Positions 1 through 9,211 of a DNA stretch of 64,000 nt are shown here, piece after piece. The translations under genes were made by a program, and so were the position numbers. The DNA comes from Alphaproteobacteria bacterium (GTDB taxonomy: Bacteria; Pseudomonadota; Alphaproteobacteria; Paracaedibacterales; VGCI01): NCBI GenBank assembly GCA_016869075.1, contig VGEY01000004.1, positions 1-64,000 of the forward strand, written 5' to 3'. Each line of letters opens with the position of its first letter. The first letter of the stretch is position 1. Under the pieces are notes generated by a model. That model saw nothing but the letters and a program-made list of their open reading frames with translations, searched no databases and was not told the origin of the DNA.

Positions 1-1
1 T

Positions 2-1318
2 CTCATGATGTATCCTCTTCTCATCAGTGCTGTATGTATCGTTGCTTCTGTTGTTGGAACATTTTTTGTACGCTTGGGAAGCAATGGAAATATCATGGGC
101 GCGTTGTATAAAGGATTCATTGCCGCTTCAGTTCTGTCTGCAGCGTTCATTGTGGCAATAACACTATTTACATTTGGAAGTCTCTCCCATGCTTTAGCTG
201 CTCAAGGAATGAATTTCACTCCAATGAACTTACTTTATTGTTCGCTCACAGGATTGGGCGTAACGGGCCTACTTGTTTGGATCACTGAGTATTACACCTC
301 AACAAGCTATCGACCAGTGCATAGTGTAGCTCAAGCTTCTACCACCGGCCACGCAACGAATATCATTCAAGGCTTGGCTGTTTCGATGGAAGCAACGGCT
401 CTCCCTGTTTTGGTCATTTGTGCAGGAATCATTGTAGCTCATATGAATGCCGGACTCTTTGGAATTTCTGTATCAGCAACCACGATGTTGGCACTCGCCG
501 GAATGATTGTTGCTCTTGATGCTTATGGACCTGTTACTGATAACGCAGGTGGTATTGCTGAAATGGCAAAACTCCCAAAATCAGTTCGTACAGTTACAGA
601 TGCTCTTGATGCTGTTGGAAACACAACAAAAGCAGTCACTAAAGGATATGCAATAGGATCTGCAGGCTTGGCCTCTTTGGTTCTCTTTGCAGCTTACACA
701 GAAGATTTAAAACACTACTTTGGAAACATCAAAGTTGAATTTGCTCTTCAAGATCCTTATGTTTTGATTGGCCTCTTTATTGGTGGTTTGCTGCCGTTTT
801 TATTTGGTGCCATGGGCATGAAAGCTGTTGGACGCGCAGGTGCAGCCGTCGTCGTTGAGGTCCGTCGTCAATTTCAAGAAATCAAAGGAATTATGACAGG
901 AAAGGGAAAACCAGACTATAGCGCTGCCGTTGATATGCTCACCAAGGCTGCTATTAGGGAAATGATCATTCCTTCATTGCTTCCTGTTTTAGCCCCTATC
1001 GTCTTGTATTTTATTATAAACCTTATTGCAGGCCAAGCTTCAGCTTTTGCTGCTTTGGGAGCCATGTTAATTGGTACTATTATCACAGGACTTTTCCTCG
1101 CCATCTCCATGACATCAGGAGGCGGCGCTTGGGATAATGCCAAAAAATATATTGAAGATGGCAAGTATGGCGGTAAAGGATCAGATGCTCATAAAGCAGC
1201 TGTTACGGGTGATACTGTTGGAGACCCATATAAAGACACTGCTGGGCCAGCCATTAATCCGATGATTAAAATTATCAACATCGTTGCCCTGTTGTTATTG
1301 GCAATATTAGCCCATTAA
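2..1318 (+). CDS. hppA: Membrane-bound H+-translocating pyrophosphatase (C-terminal part, runs off window start)
   Basis: This is the C-terminal two thirds of a membrane-integral pyrophosphatase, which hydrolyses cytoplasmic PPi to pump protons. The frame is open to the window edge, so the N-terminus lies outside; about 438 of roughly 700 residues are visible. Family signatures are clear: [16 protein letters not shown] near residue 173 of the visible part and [19 protein letters not shown] near the end, among many hydrophobic segments. The ion-dependence motif reads GNTTKA. Lysine at that position, in place of alanine, marks the K+-independent, proton-pumping class. A strong terminator follows directly. 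It probably recycles PPi energy in an energy-limited or host-associated cell; that last point is inference. Confidence 0.95.
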   Translation, partial: LMMYPLLISAVCIVASVVGTFFVRLGSNGNIMGALYKGFIAASVLSAAFIVAITLFTFGSLSHALAAQGMNFTPMNLLYCSLTGLGVTGLLVWITEYYTSTSYRPVHSVAQASTTGHATNIIQGLAVSMEATALPVLVICAGIIVAHMNAGLFGISVSATTMLALAGMIVALDAYGPVTDNAGGIAEMAKLPKSVRTVTDALDAVGNTTKAVTKGYAIGSAGLASLVLFAAYTEDLKHYFGNIKVEFALQDPYVLIGLFIGGLLPFLFGAMGMKAVGRAGAAVVVEVRRQFQEIKGIMTGKGKPDYSAAVDMLTKAAIREMIIPSLLPVLAPIVLYFIINLIAGQASAFAALGAMLIGTIITGLFLAISMTSGGGAWDNAKKYIEDGKYGGKGSDAHKAAVTGDTVGDPYKDTAGPAINPMIKIINIVALLLLAILAH

Positions 1319-1333
1319 GAGGGCGATAAATTT

Positions 1334-1369
1334 AAACCGCTGCTTACAAACTTAAGCAGCGGTTTTTTT
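1334..1369 (+). terminator. Rho-independent terminator after hppA
   Basis: A perfect 13-bp inverted repeat (1334-1346 with 1353-1365) with a 6-nt loop is followed by a run of T residues. It lies 16 bp after the hppA stop codon. Confidence 0.9.
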
Positions 1370-1400
1370 ATGATTAATATATAACTTTAGCGTGTAGCAG

Positions 1401-1503
1401 CGTCACTGCGAGGAGCTTCAGCTCCAAAGCAATCCATGTATTTATACTACCCTAACTTAATTGATACTAGATCGCCACGCTCCCCAAGGTCGCTCGTGAT
1501 GAC
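1401..1503. repeat. Palindromic interspersed repeat element (RPE-like)
   Basis: About 103 bp in the hppA-birA gap has imperfect inverted ends. The left end begins GTCACTGCGAGGAGC and the reverse complement of the right end begins GTCATCACGAGCGACC; the inner parts contain AAGCAATCCA and its degenerate partner ATCGCCACGC. This organisation (GTCA-ends, GCGAGGAGC, GCAATCC) resembles short palindromic elements spread through Rickettsiales and related alphaproteobacterial genomes. Only one copy is seen in this window, so the repeat status rests on that resemblance. Confidence 0.55.
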
Positions 1504-1552
1504 AATTTTTAGAGATTTACAAATATATATAAAAGGATAATAAGTAATAACC

Positions 1553-2521
1553 ATGAGCCAATCTCTTTCTTCTACAACTTTAAAAGTCCTTGATATTTTA
1601 AATGACTGCAAAATGCATACCGGCACTGATATTGCATCAAATTTAGGCATTTCCCGTACAGCAGTTTGGAAAATTATTCAGCATTCAAAGAAATATGACG
1701 TTCATATCCGATCACACCACCAAGGATATCAACTTACTACCCCTCTGTTTCTTTTTGATAAAAAAAAGATCACCAATTTACTGAAAGCACAGAAGGTATC
1801 TTTAGAAATACTCGAAAATATTTCTTCAACTACAGATTACTTGAAAAAAAAGAAGCCCTTAAAAGATTTTAATTTTTGTCTTGCTGAACATCAATCAAAA
1901 GGGAGGGGGCGCTTGGGAAGAACATGGTTCTCTCCTTTCGGAAGAAATATTTATTGTAGTTTTAGCTATACATTTAATAAAGATGCGAGCCAACTTTCTG
2001 GATTAAGTCTGGTCCTTGGGCTTGCGATTATTAAGGCTCTTGAATCGCTCAATCCAGATTTAAAATTACACCTCAAGTGGCCCAATGACATCTATTATAA
2101 CAATGAAAAAATGGGGGGGATCTTAATAGATTTATTAGGTGAAGCCAATGGAAATTGCACAGCCATAATGAGCGTCGGATTAAATATTAATATGAAAGAC
2201 TTAAAAGATAAATGCATTGATCAGCCTTGGACTTCTTTAGAACACGCGCTTAAAGAAAAACTTGATCGAAATATTATCGTTGCACGGCTTATTCAATCTT
2301 TCCAAAGGGACCTTGATAGTTTTCAAAAAAATGGATTTGAGTCCTTCTTAAAAGAATGGAAAAAATATGACCTGTTAGCACAAAAGAAAATATCTATTGT
2401 GATGGGAACCCATAGCCAAAGTGGCACTGCTCAAGGTATCAATGAAAAAGGATATCTGCTTTTAAAATCAACCGCGGGAAAAATTGAAGAGCATTCTTTT
2501 GGTGATACGCACCTAAAATAA
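1553..2521 (+). CDS. birA: Bifunctional biotin-[acetyl-CoA-carboxylase] ligase / biotin repressor BirA
   Basis: BirA activates biotin as biotinyl-AMP and transfers it to a lysine of biotin-carrier domains. The 322-residue protein has an N-terminal winged helix (residues about 5-62), so it is the class II form that can also repress biotin genes. The ligase core shows the biotinyl-AMP loop GRGRLGR at 117-123, KWPND at 175-179 and the catalytic lysine in EKMGGIL (K187). A C-terminal capping domain follows. The gene converges with a biotin-acceptor-domain gene whose stop lies 7 bp away. No BirA operator palindrome was recognised nearby. Confidence 0.93.
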   Translation: MSQSLSSTTLKVLDILNDCKMHTGTDIASNLGISRTAVWKIIQHSKKYDVHIRSHHQGYQLTTPLFLFDKKKITNLLKAQKVSLEILENISSTTDYLKKKKPLKDFNFCLAEHQSKGRGRLGRTWFSPFGRNIYCSFSYTFNKDASQLSGLSLVLGLAIIKALESLNPDLKLHLKWPNDIYYNNEKMGGILIDLLGEANGNCTAIMSVGLNINMKDLKDKCIDQPWTSLEHALKEKLDRNIIVARLIQSFQRDLDSFQKNGFESFLKEWKKYDLLAQKKISIVMGTHSQSGTAQGINEKGYLLLKSTAGKIEEHSFGDTHLK

Positions 2522-2528
2522 TATTTTC

Positions 2529-3770
2529 CTAGGCTCTTTGGACATTTGATATGTAATGTCGATTCATATTATGCGCCCACATAATGCTTAAAGTTATTTG
2601 CTTATTGAAAGAGATTACAGGGAATAAACGATGGTTATAGGCGTCATCTTTTAATTTCTTATTTCTTCTTCTTAAAAGGGATAAACTTAAGCGTGCTAAG
2701 ATGGTCGAAGATATGAACCCCACAAGAAATAAATAATATCTCTCAATTCCATTTACAGTGTTAAATACTATTCCTTCCTTAAGCTCAGGAATTGTTAAAC
2801 GAAAGGGTGAGTGCTCTTCAGTTCGAACCCTTGAAGAGGCGCGTATACGTTGTGTCCCATGCATAATAATCCTTTTGGTGGAAAGTTTTTCTATCGCTTT
2901 TTTTGATTCGACCTTTTGAGTTTTTGTGTTGCTTCCTATCTTTTTCTTACCCATCTTTCTTACTTTAGAATTGGATTTTGCACTTAATAATGAAGCATAG
3001 GGCGAGGAGAAAAAAGATGAGGGGGTTATCAACCTTCTTTCATACTCTAATTTCGTAGAATTTATGGAATGACCTTGACGCTCAACATTTATACCTCCAA
3101 GACCACATACCCTTTGCTTAGAAGAAAAATGATAGAGAGCAGATCTCTGAGCAATCTGCTCCATCCACGGAAAGAGTGTGCGAAGCCACCCCTTGTTTTT
3201 CATAAGAAGAGTTGTCTCAATCGTTTCCCATTCAAAAACAGAAGGTATATAATTCATGAGGACTGCATGGTCCTCAACAATCTCACTTTCTCTTACAGGA
3301 ATCCCTATTATTTTTCCATCAGCGGGGGCACATATCTGACATTCCATCTTCATTGCCTCAATAATGAAAATAACTTGATCCTTCTTTATTTCTTGCCCTT
3401 TATGAACCATTAAATGCTTGATTAACCCCGCAAAAGGAAGGTATATAGAATGAGCACGTGCTTGCATCCATACGGTACTTTGGAATAATTTTTCCACCTC
3501 ATCGTTGGAAATTTTAGGAGGCAAGCCTATTTGTTCTCGCATGCGAGAAATTCTATCAGGGATTTCTTGAATCATAGTTCCTTCAGCTAAGAAAATATAA
3601 TGAGGAATTTCATGAATAAAACCGATAGGAATTTGTGTGGGACGGTTGAGTCTGGGATTGTTCTCTTGATCAAATAAATCATGAGCCTTTATGGGTGTCA
3701 TAGGATGCACGATCAAACTCCACAAAATTACTTTTAACATACCTTGTATAAGTAATTTCATGCCAAACAA
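2529..3770 (-). CDS. Apparently exported/membrane protein with a biotinyl (AMKM) carrier domain
   Basis: Not a recognised family overall. Residues about 105-174 form a biotinyl/lipoyl-type domain with the biotin-acceptor signature EAMKM; K141 would carry biotin, and the CAPADG and GQEIKK flanks fit carboxylase carrier domains. Residues 1-30 look like a signal peptide or N-terminal anchor. A hydrophobic segment at 345-366 followed by RRRNKK is a likely transmembrane helix with a cytoplasmic tail. Between them lies a basic, low-complexity region (about 260-320). This topology would put the biotin domain outside the cytoplasm, which is odd because BirA is cytoplasmic. Neighbours are birA (convergent) and a BPL_N-type gene upstream on the same strand. 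A membrane-anchored carboxylase carrier, or an HlyD-like adaptor that kept AMKM by chance, are alternatives. Confidence 0.6.
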   Translation of the reverse strand: MFGMKLLIQGMLKVILWSLIVHPMTPIKAHDLFDQENNPRLNRPTQIPIGFIHEIPHYIFLAEGTMIQEIPDRISRMREQIGLPPKISNDEVEKLFQSTVWMQARAHSIYLPFAGLIKHLMVHKGQEIKKDQVIFIIEAMKMECQICAPADGKIIGIPVRESEIVEDHAVLMNYIPSVFEWETIETTLLMKNKGWLRTLFPWMEQIAQRSALYHFSSKQRVCGLGGINVERQGHSINSTKLEYERRLITPSSFFSSPYASLLSAKSNSKVRKMGKKKIGSNTKTQKVESKKAIEKLSTKRIIMHGTQRIRASSRVRTEEHSPFRLTIPELKEGIVFNTVNGIERYYLFLVGFISSTILARLSLSLLRRRNKKLKDDAYNHRLFPVISFNKQITLSIMWAHNMNRHYISNVQRA

Positions 3771-3863
3771 TTTCCTGTTTATCCGTGATTGTTTATTTCA
3801 AACTAGATTTAAATTGAGGATAAAAGAGGAAGTTCATTTGGTCAACCATGTTTTTTACTAAGG

Positions 3864-4682
3864 TTAACAAAGACTTTGAAAATGAGCGTTTGCCTTATGT
3901 AAAACAATACCAAAACGCTCTAAAAGATACCTCATTATTTGAAGACGCAAGGATTTATAAGGAAGGAGTTTTGTATAAAGTGGGAAAAGAAAGGGATCGG
4001 AAAGATCAAAAAGTTCTGGTGCAAACTCGCAATGAACGCCAGATAAAATAACGCGGCCTTTACCAACGGAAATATCGATAAGAGCTGGAAGAGGAAGGGG
4101 GGAATGTGGACCCTGCACATATGTTGCAAGAATCTCAACATCTGGAAACATATGAGCATCCAGAAAATGCCCTCCCCCATTCATATATATCCCCACTGTT
4201 TGCTGGTTGAGAATAGATTGCAAGGGACCATTCCCTTTTAAAAGAGCCATACAAGCACCTACATTCGAATCGGGATCCCACGGTTGAAAAGTTGGACCAA
4301 CGGCGGTTCCGGGAAAAAAAGCCAATTCACGCTCTCCCATAACTTCCTGCCGTGTACCTTGTGCAAAGAGAACCTGTTTACTTCCATAGTAGGCCCCAGC
4401 ACAAAATCCAATGTAAGACCCTCCTTTGGTAACATACTCTTTAATGCTTTGATTACCGGCCCCATTGAGAACCGCCCCATAAGGTACATCTTCTCCCCCA
4501 GGCATGATCAATAGCGCAGCTTGTGATTCCCAAGTCCCTTCAATAATGTCCTGAAGACCTATTTTTTGAATAGAATATAAAGGATGAACAATGTTTTTTA
4601 AGGTATAGACAGTATGATTAACTGCAACGGGAGAAGTGCCTGGCCCTGCATAAATAAAGATAGATTGCATCATAAATAACAA
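3864..4682 (-). CDS. BPL_N (biotin-protein-ligase N-terminal domain)-like class I amidotransferase-fold protein
   Basis: The 272-residue protein resembles the glutamine-amidotransferase-like domain found at the N-terminus of some eukaryotic biotin protein ligases (BPL_N) and as stand-alone bacterial proteins. Visible signatures are IYAGPGTSP near the start, LIMPGGEDVPYG (58-69) and the nucleophile elbow GFCAGAYYGS with C94. NGGGHF near the middle is also typical. Its biochemical reaction is unknown in the family. Alternative starts at Met4 or Met5 (4673, 4670) are possible; MQSIFIYAGPG is the conserved beginning. It lies upstream of the biotinyl-domain gene, 93 bp away on the same strand, so a shared operon is plausible. 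Confidence 0.75.
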   Translation of the reverse strand: MLFMMQSIFIYAGPGTSPVAVNHTVYTLKNIVHPLYSIQKIGLQDIIEGTWESQAALLIMPGGEDVPYGAVLNGAGNQSIKEYVTKGGSYIGFCAGAYYGSKQVLFAQGTRQEVMGERELAFFPGTAVGPTFQPWDPDSNVGACMALLKGNGPLQSILNQQTVGIYMNGGGHFLDAHMFPDVEILATYVQGPHSPLPLPALIDISVGKGRVILSGVHCEFAPELFDLSDPFLFPLYTKLLPYKSLRLQIMRYLLERFGIVLHKANAHFQSLC

Positions 4683-4697
4683 AGGACCACTAATTTA

Positions 4698-4735
4698 TTA
4701 CGCCAGTCCCCCAAGCCGCTTTCCTTTAAAAGATA
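4698..4735 (-). pseudogene. Remnant of a HIT-gene 3' end (direct repeat copy)
   Basis: A 24-bp stretch at 4702-4725 matches the 3' end of the HIT gene (5591-5614) at 22 of 24 positions. Read on the minus strand it encodes FKGKRLGGLA followed by a stop, against LGGKRLGGMA-stop in the intact HIT protein. The two copies lie 889 bp apart as direct repeats and bracket the orphan LuxR-sensor gene. Confidence 0.55.
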
Positions 4736-4745
4736 GATACGTTTA

Positions 4746-5312
4746 TTAAGGTTGTTCTCGTAGGAGAACATCTTCTTGAGATTTTTCCTCGAGCAATGGA
4801 TTTTTAATCTGAGTAATTTTTCCAGGATCTCGATGATCGATAATATCATACACTTTATCAGCAAAATAATCTGCGAACGCATTCAAAAACGATAAATTAT
4901 TAAAGTAATATTCTTTAATTAGCTCATTATCATTCGTGGTTGCAAAATGATAAGATTCGTAAATATCTTTTTCCACTTGTCGAAATAAGGTAAGACCATG
5001 ATTAACATTATATTCTCGCAATGTTTCAAGAACTGGATTGCCAGGACCATAATTCTGCCAGAATAAAAAATTTTTGCGTTGAAGGATTTGATCTAACTGA
5101 GGCTGGGTAATACTTAGATCCAAAGAATACCCAAATTGCTCTCGGAATTTAGGCATTTGAGGGCATAATATTATGGCCTTGTCACACCCAATAAACTTAT
5201 TATAGGAAAAATGCGTAATCCCAAACCGGCTCAACCGTTCGCTTATCTCCTTCAGTTTAGAGATCTGAGCATGTGCAAATTGATCAGCAATACTATTGTG
5301 TGTTTCAAACAT
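4746..5312 (-). CDS. Stand-alone LuxR-type sensory domain protein lacking the HTH
   Basis: The 188-residue protein resembles the N-terminal regions of the two LuxR-type regulators elsewhere in the window. Shared features, in the same order, are a short lead helix, FGITHFSYNKF (like GLSYYHFKRVF), a hydrophobic strand with a Pro (AIILCPQMPKF), FWQNYGPGN (like YFWDELL), NHGLTLFRQ (like YHGITIISRQ) and a final helix around YYFNNLSFLNAFADYF. After about residue 165 the sequence becomes polar and ends; no helix-turn-helix follows in any frame. It could be a truncated regulator or a free ligand-binding or dimer-poisoning module. Direct repeats flank it. Confidence 0.6.
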   Translation of the reverse strand: MFETHNSIADQFAHAQISKLKEISERLSRFGITHFSYNKFIGCDKAIILCPQMPKFREQFGYSLDLSITQPQLDQILQRKNFLFWQNYGPGNPVLETLREYNVNHGLTLFRQVEKDIYESYHFATTNDNELIKEYYFNNLSFLNAFADYFADKVYDIIDHRDPGKITQIKNPLLEEKSQEDVLLREQP

Positions 5313-5586
5313 CTTTATAGAACCTTCACTAAAGCCCGTTATTATTATTAATTATTGGAGAACTCACTCCTTATTAAGGCCTGTGCATGGGTGGCTCTTT
5401 AGACATATCTGAATAGAGGGCTTTTTCAATCTATTCAAACCAAGACCTCTGCAAGCTGATTATTATCACAAAGATTTTTCACCCGTCTAGTGTCCTCTTG
5501 TCTCTGGTTTCAAACTTTCCAATATAGGAGAATGTTCGTGAATCAAAACCCAACGAGCATTAAGCGCATCAAAATTCACCCCTCTC

Positions 5587-5940
5587 TCAAGCCATTCCCC
5601 CAAGACGCTTTCCTCCTAAAATATGCATATGAAAATGAGGCACTTCCTCCCCACTATCAGGACCATTGTTCACCACAAGTCGAAATCCACTTTCTGGTAA
5701 CTTAAGAGCTTTGACAATTTTTGCAATGGCTGCAAAAAAATTAGCCACTTCATCTTGTGAAGCATGTGTTGAAAATTCCATAAAAGAAGCATATTCTCCC
5801 TTAGGAATAACCAAAATATGGACTGGAGCTTTTGGGTTAATGTCCTTAAACGCTAGGACGTGTTCATCTTCATAAACACGTTGACAAGGAATTTCTCCCC
5901 TTAATATCTTTGCAAACACATTCTTTGTATCATAAGCCAT
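5587..5940 (-). CDS. HIT (histidine triad) family nucleotide-binding protein
   Basis: HIT proteins of the HINT branch hydrolyse purine nucleoside phosphoramidates. The protein has the family core: FAKILRGEIPCQRVYED at the start, DINPKAPVHILVIPK in the middle and the histidine triad HFHMHILGG near the C-terminus. I start at codon 17 of the longest frame (MAYDTKN), giving 117 residues, because GGAGTTGG lies just upstream and the family begins there. Its upstream region is shared with the divergent hslV promoter. The last codons are duplicated near 4700. Confidence 0.93.
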   Translation of the reverse strand: MAYDTKNVFAKILRGEIPCQRVYEDEHVLAFKDINPKAPVHILVIPKGEYASFMEFSTHASQDEVANFFAAIAKIVKALKLPESGFRLVVNNGPDSGEEVPHFHMHILGGKRLGGMA

Positions 5941-5982
5941 TTTTCCAACTCCATTTTTATTGTTAACCGTTATAGCAAATTC

Positions 5983-6012
5983 TTGCAATTTAGGGAACTT
6001 TTAGTGTAAAAT
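5983..6012 (+). promoter_or_regulatory. Sigma70-type promoter of hslVU
   Basis: TTGCAA at 5983-5988 and TAAAAT at 6007-6012 are separated by 18 bp. Transcription would begin near 6019, so translation should begin at 6048 or later and not at the upstream in-frame ATG at 6015. Confidence 0.5.
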
Positions 6013-6047
6013 GAATGATAAAGTTTATTGTAAGAGTAAGATGCAAT

Positions 6048-6614
6048 ATGACACCATTTATGAGCACTACGGACTCCCATTCAACAACCTGGCATGGCAC
6101 AACAATTGTATGCATACGAAAAGATAATAAAGTTGTCATAGCAGGTGACGGACAAGTTACCTTGGGAGCTACTGTTATCAAATCCCAAGCTAAAAAGGTA
6201 CGTCGCATTGGAGATGGTAAAGTTATTGCTGGCTTTGCGGGGGCCACTGCAGATGCATTTGCCCTTTTTGAGCGCCTAGAATCTAAATTAGAAAAATACC
6301 CCAGCCAATTGGCGCGTGCTTGTGTTGAAATGGCCAAAGATTGGCGAACGGATCGCTATTTGCGGCGTCTGGAAGCCATGATGGCTGTAGCTGATACTTC
6401 AGTCTCTCTCATATTGTCAGGAAATGGAGATGTTTTAGAGCCAGAAGACGGTCTCATTGGGATTGGCTCAGGGGGAGCCTTTGCTCTTGCTGCCGCTCGG
6501 GCCCTTATTTCCAATGAAAAAATGGATGCGGAAGCCATTGCCCGTCGCTCGATTGAAATAGCTGCAGATATCTGTATTTATACGAATAAAAATATTATAA
6601 TTGAAAGCCTCTAA
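6048..6614 (+). CDS. hslV: ATP-dependent protease subunit HslV (ClpQ)
   Basis: HslV is the proteolytic double-hexamer of the HslVU protease. The N-terminal prosequence ends in WHG, after which [19 protein letters not shown] gives the catalytic N-terminal threonine, as in other alphaproteobacteria. [22 protein letters not shown] follows. The longest frame opens at 6015, but the likely promoter sits just upstream of that codon; ATG at 6048 gives 188 residues and an 17-residue propeptide, and ATG at 6060 is also possible. hslU starts 3 bp after the stop, so the two are co-transcribed. Confidence 0.95.
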   Translation: MTPFMSTTDSHSTTWHGTTIVCIRKDNKVVIAGDGQVTLGATVIKSQAKKVRRIGDGKVIAGFAGATADAFALFERLESKLEKYPSQLARACVEMAKDWRTDRYLRRLEAMMAVADTSVSLILSGNGDVLEPEDGLIGIGSGGAFALAAARALISNEKMDAEAIARRSIEIAADICIYTNKNIIIESL

Positions 6615-6617
6615 GCC

Positions 6618-7928
6618 ATGACATCCTTAACTCCACGTGAAATTACCAGCGAACTCGATCGTTTTATTGTTGGCCAAGATGATGCTAAGCGGGCCGTCGC
6701 TATAGCATTGCGAAATCGTTGGCGCAGGCAACAACTTCCAAAGGAGTTAAAAGAAGAGGTCCTCCCTAAGAATATTCTTATGATGGGTCCAACGGGTGTT
6801 GGTAAAACAGAAATTGCACGCCGCCTGGCAAGATTGGCGCAAGCTCCCTTTATTAAAGTTGAAGCCACAAAATTTACAGAAATAGGCTATGTGGGAAGAG
6901 ATGTCGAGCAAATCATCCGTGATTTGATTGAAATCGCTATTCAAATGACCCGCGACCGTTTACGGGAAGAAGTGAAGGAAAAAGCAGAAGCCCATGCAGA
7001 AGAACGTGTTCTTGATGCACTCGTCGGGGTCAGTGCCACCCCTGAAACACGGCAAAAATTCCGCCATCTCCTACAGGATGGCGAGCTCGCAGACAAAGAG
7101 ATTGAGCTCCAAGTTAATGATAACAGTGGCATGAATATGCCTATTTTTGATGTACCAGGAATGCCGGGAGCTCAAATGGGTATGATGAATCTTGGAGATG
7201 TTTTTGGAAAAGCTTTTGCACCTCGTACAAAAATGCGAAAAATGTCAGTGGCCGAGGCTTACACTATTTTGATTCAAGAAGAAAGTGATAAGCTTTTAGA
7301 TGGGGACAAGGTAACTCGAGAAGCCATTGAGATGGTTGAGCAAAATGGAATTGTTTTCATCGATGAAATAGATAAAATTTGCGCGCGCTCGGACCATCAT
7401 GGCGCTGATGTGAGCCGTGAAGGCGTTCAACGAGATTTACTTCCTCTAATTGAAGGAACCAGTGTTTCAACAAAACATGGCACAATCAAAACAGATCATA
7501 TTTTATTCATAACTTCCGGTGCTTTTCATTTAGCGAAGCCCTCGGATCTTCTTCCTGAGCTACAAGGACGTCTTCCGATTCGCGTTGAACTAAAAGCTCT
7601 TTCAAAAGATGATTTTGTGCGTATTTTAACTGAACCCGAAGCAAATCTCATTCGCCAGTCTAAAGCCATGCTCGAAACTGAATCGGTTACCTTAAACTTT
7701 ACAGAGGACGCCATTCAAGAAATTGCCACCCTGGCTGCCGAGGTTAATCAATCTGTTGAAAACATTGGGGCACGGCGTCTGCACACCATCATTGAGAAAT
7801 TAATGGAAGACATTAGTTTTAAAGCGCCTGAAATTGCAGGACAAACGCTTTCAATTACAAAAAATGAAGTCCAGGAAAAAGTTTCAGAACTTGCACATAA
7901 TACAGATTTGTCCAAATTCATTTTATAA
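6618..7928 (+). CDS. hslU: ATP-dependent protease ATPase subunit HslU (ClpY)
   Basis: HslU is the AAA+ unfoldase that feeds substrates to HslV. The 436-residue protein starts with [16 protein letters not shown], has Walker [16 protein letters not shown] (about 55-69), the pore-loop region [12 protein letters not shown], an intermediate I-domain at about 110-240 with Met-rich sequence, and Walker [11 protein letters not shown]. The sensor and arginine-finger region [12 protein letters not shown] and the C-terminal tail ending in LSKFIL, which docks into HslV, are intact. It directly follows hslV. Confidence 0.97.
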   Translation: MTSLTPREITSELDRFIVGQDDAKRAVAIALRNRWRRQQLPKELKEEVLPKNILMMGPTGVGKTEIARRLARLAQAPFIKVEATKFTEIGYVGRDVEQIIRDLIEIAIQMTRDRLREEVKEKAEAHAEERVLDALVGVSATPETRQKFRHLLQDGELADKEIELQVNDNSGMNMPIFDVPGMPGAQMGMMNLGDVFGKAFAPRTKMRKMSVAEAYTILIQEESDKLLDGDKVTREAIEMVEQNGIVFIDEIDKICARSDHHGADVSREGVQRDLLPLIEGTSVSTKHGTIKTDHILFITSGAFHLAKPSDLLPELQGRLPIRVELKALSKDDFVRILTEPEANLIRQSKAMLETESVTLNFTEDAIQEIATLAAEVNQSVENIGARRLHTIIEKLMEDISFKAPEIAGQTLSITKNEVQEKVSELAHNTDLSKFIL

Positions 7929-8119
7929 CAGAATCAACTTTATTTAGCTGGTTCCACCTTGACCATATTTTATCAAATATCTATGATGAGAGAACCTTGA
8001 AGAGAGTCTTTTTGAGGTTTTAATAAGTCTATTAGAAAAGTTTGATAGATAAATTTGATAGTCTAAATATAAATTTAAAATTCCATAATGCTCCTCAGCA
8101 GCATTAAGAGGTGATTTTC

Positions 8120-9211
8120 ATGAAGATGGCACAGCTTCGCCAATACATTAAGCGTAATCCCATAACAATTGTCATGGGCTTGGGTATTTTTTTATTCTTA
8201 CTTCGCTCCAATATATTTCACACTGACCCCAAACCTCCTCCGGCCGCATTGCCTAAAGTGACTATAAAAGAAATGACAGCGGAGACAATTACAACAAGCA
8301 TTCAACTTAATGGCCATACAGCAGAAGCACGTCGCGTAACATTAAAAGTGAAAACGCCTGGACGCATTTTATCTGTCCCTATAACAAAAGGACAAAAGGT
8401 AGAGCCAGGGCAAGATCTCATTATAATTGATGCTGAAGATCGTCCCGCGCGACTTGAAGAAGCAAGATCACGCTTAAACCAAAGAGCTCTTGAATTTCAG
8501 GCTGGTACAAAACTTGAAGCAAAGGCCTTTAAAGCTCAAAATGCTCTCGCAGCAAACAAGGCAGAATTAGACAGTGCAAAAAGCTCGCTCGCAGTCATTG
8601 AACAAGAAATAGCAGACACACACATTAAAGCGCCTTTCAAAAGTATTCTTGAAGAAACTTTTATTGAGGTGGGTGACGTTGTTAATGTGGGAGATAAGGT
8701 TGCTACTGTCATTGAACTGGACCCTCTAAAAATTATTTGTGACATTTCTGAAAAAGATATTTCTCGCATTAACCAAAGCACAAAAGCACAAGTAACTTTA
8801 AGTTCGCTTGATGATAAAAAACTTGATGCGGAAGTTATTTATATTTCAAAATCAGCTGACCCCAAAACGCGCACCTATCGTGTTGAAATGAAAGCGCGTA
8901 ACCCAGACATGACAATTCCCGCAGGGTTAACTGCGCGCATCACATTCCCAACAGAAAAGACAAATGGCTACATGATCTCCCCTGCAACTATAAGTTTGAA
9001 AGATGATGGAACCATAGGGGTAAAACTAATTGAAGAAGAGAAGGTTACTTTCCATCCCGTTCAAGTCGTGGAAGCAAGACCTGACGGTCTTCTTATTTCA
9101 GGCTTACCTGAAAAAATTTCTTTAATTGTTATCGGCGGTGATTTTGTTATAGAAGGACAAAAGGTTATAACAACATTGCAGCCTTCTACCATATCGGAAA
9201 AAACCACATGA
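8120..9211 (+). CDS. RND efflux periplasmic adaptor (membrane fusion protein)
   Basis: This is a periplasmic adaptor linking an inner-membrane RND pump to an outer-membrane channel. An N-terminal hydrophobic anchor (about residues 15-32) precedes a barrel-sandwich (lipoyl-like) half-motif, RILSVPITKGQKVEPGQDLIIIDAEDRPARLEEA, a short coiled-coil hairpin (Ala/Lys/Glu-rich, about 110-160) and the second half-motif. Beta-barrel and proximal domains complete the 363 residues. I choose ATG 8120 because AAGAGGTG lies just upstream; a GTG at 8111 is the other option. The pump gene overlaps by 4 bp. Confidence 0.92.
   Translation: MKMAQLRQYIKRNPITIVMGLGIFLFLLRSNIFHTDPKPPPAALPKVTIKEMTAETITTSIQLNGHTAEARRVTLKVKTPGRILSVPITKGQKVEPGQDLIIIDAEDRPARLEEARSRLNQRALEFQAGTKLEAKAFKAQNALAANKAELDSAKSSLAVIEQEIADTHIKAPFKSILEETFIEVGDVVNVGDKVATVIELDPLKIICDISEKDISRINQSTKAQVTLSSLDDKKLDAEVIYISKSADPKTRTYRVEMKARNPDMTIPAGLTARITFPTEKTNGYMISPATISLKDDGTIGVKLIEEEKVTFHPVQVVEARPDGLLISGLPEKISLIVIGGDFVIEGQKVITTLQPSTISEKTT

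Noticed and set aside
3848-4051. 67-codon plus-strand frame opposite the BPL_N gene
   Set aside because: It lies almost wholly antisense to a recognisable coding gene and has no family features.
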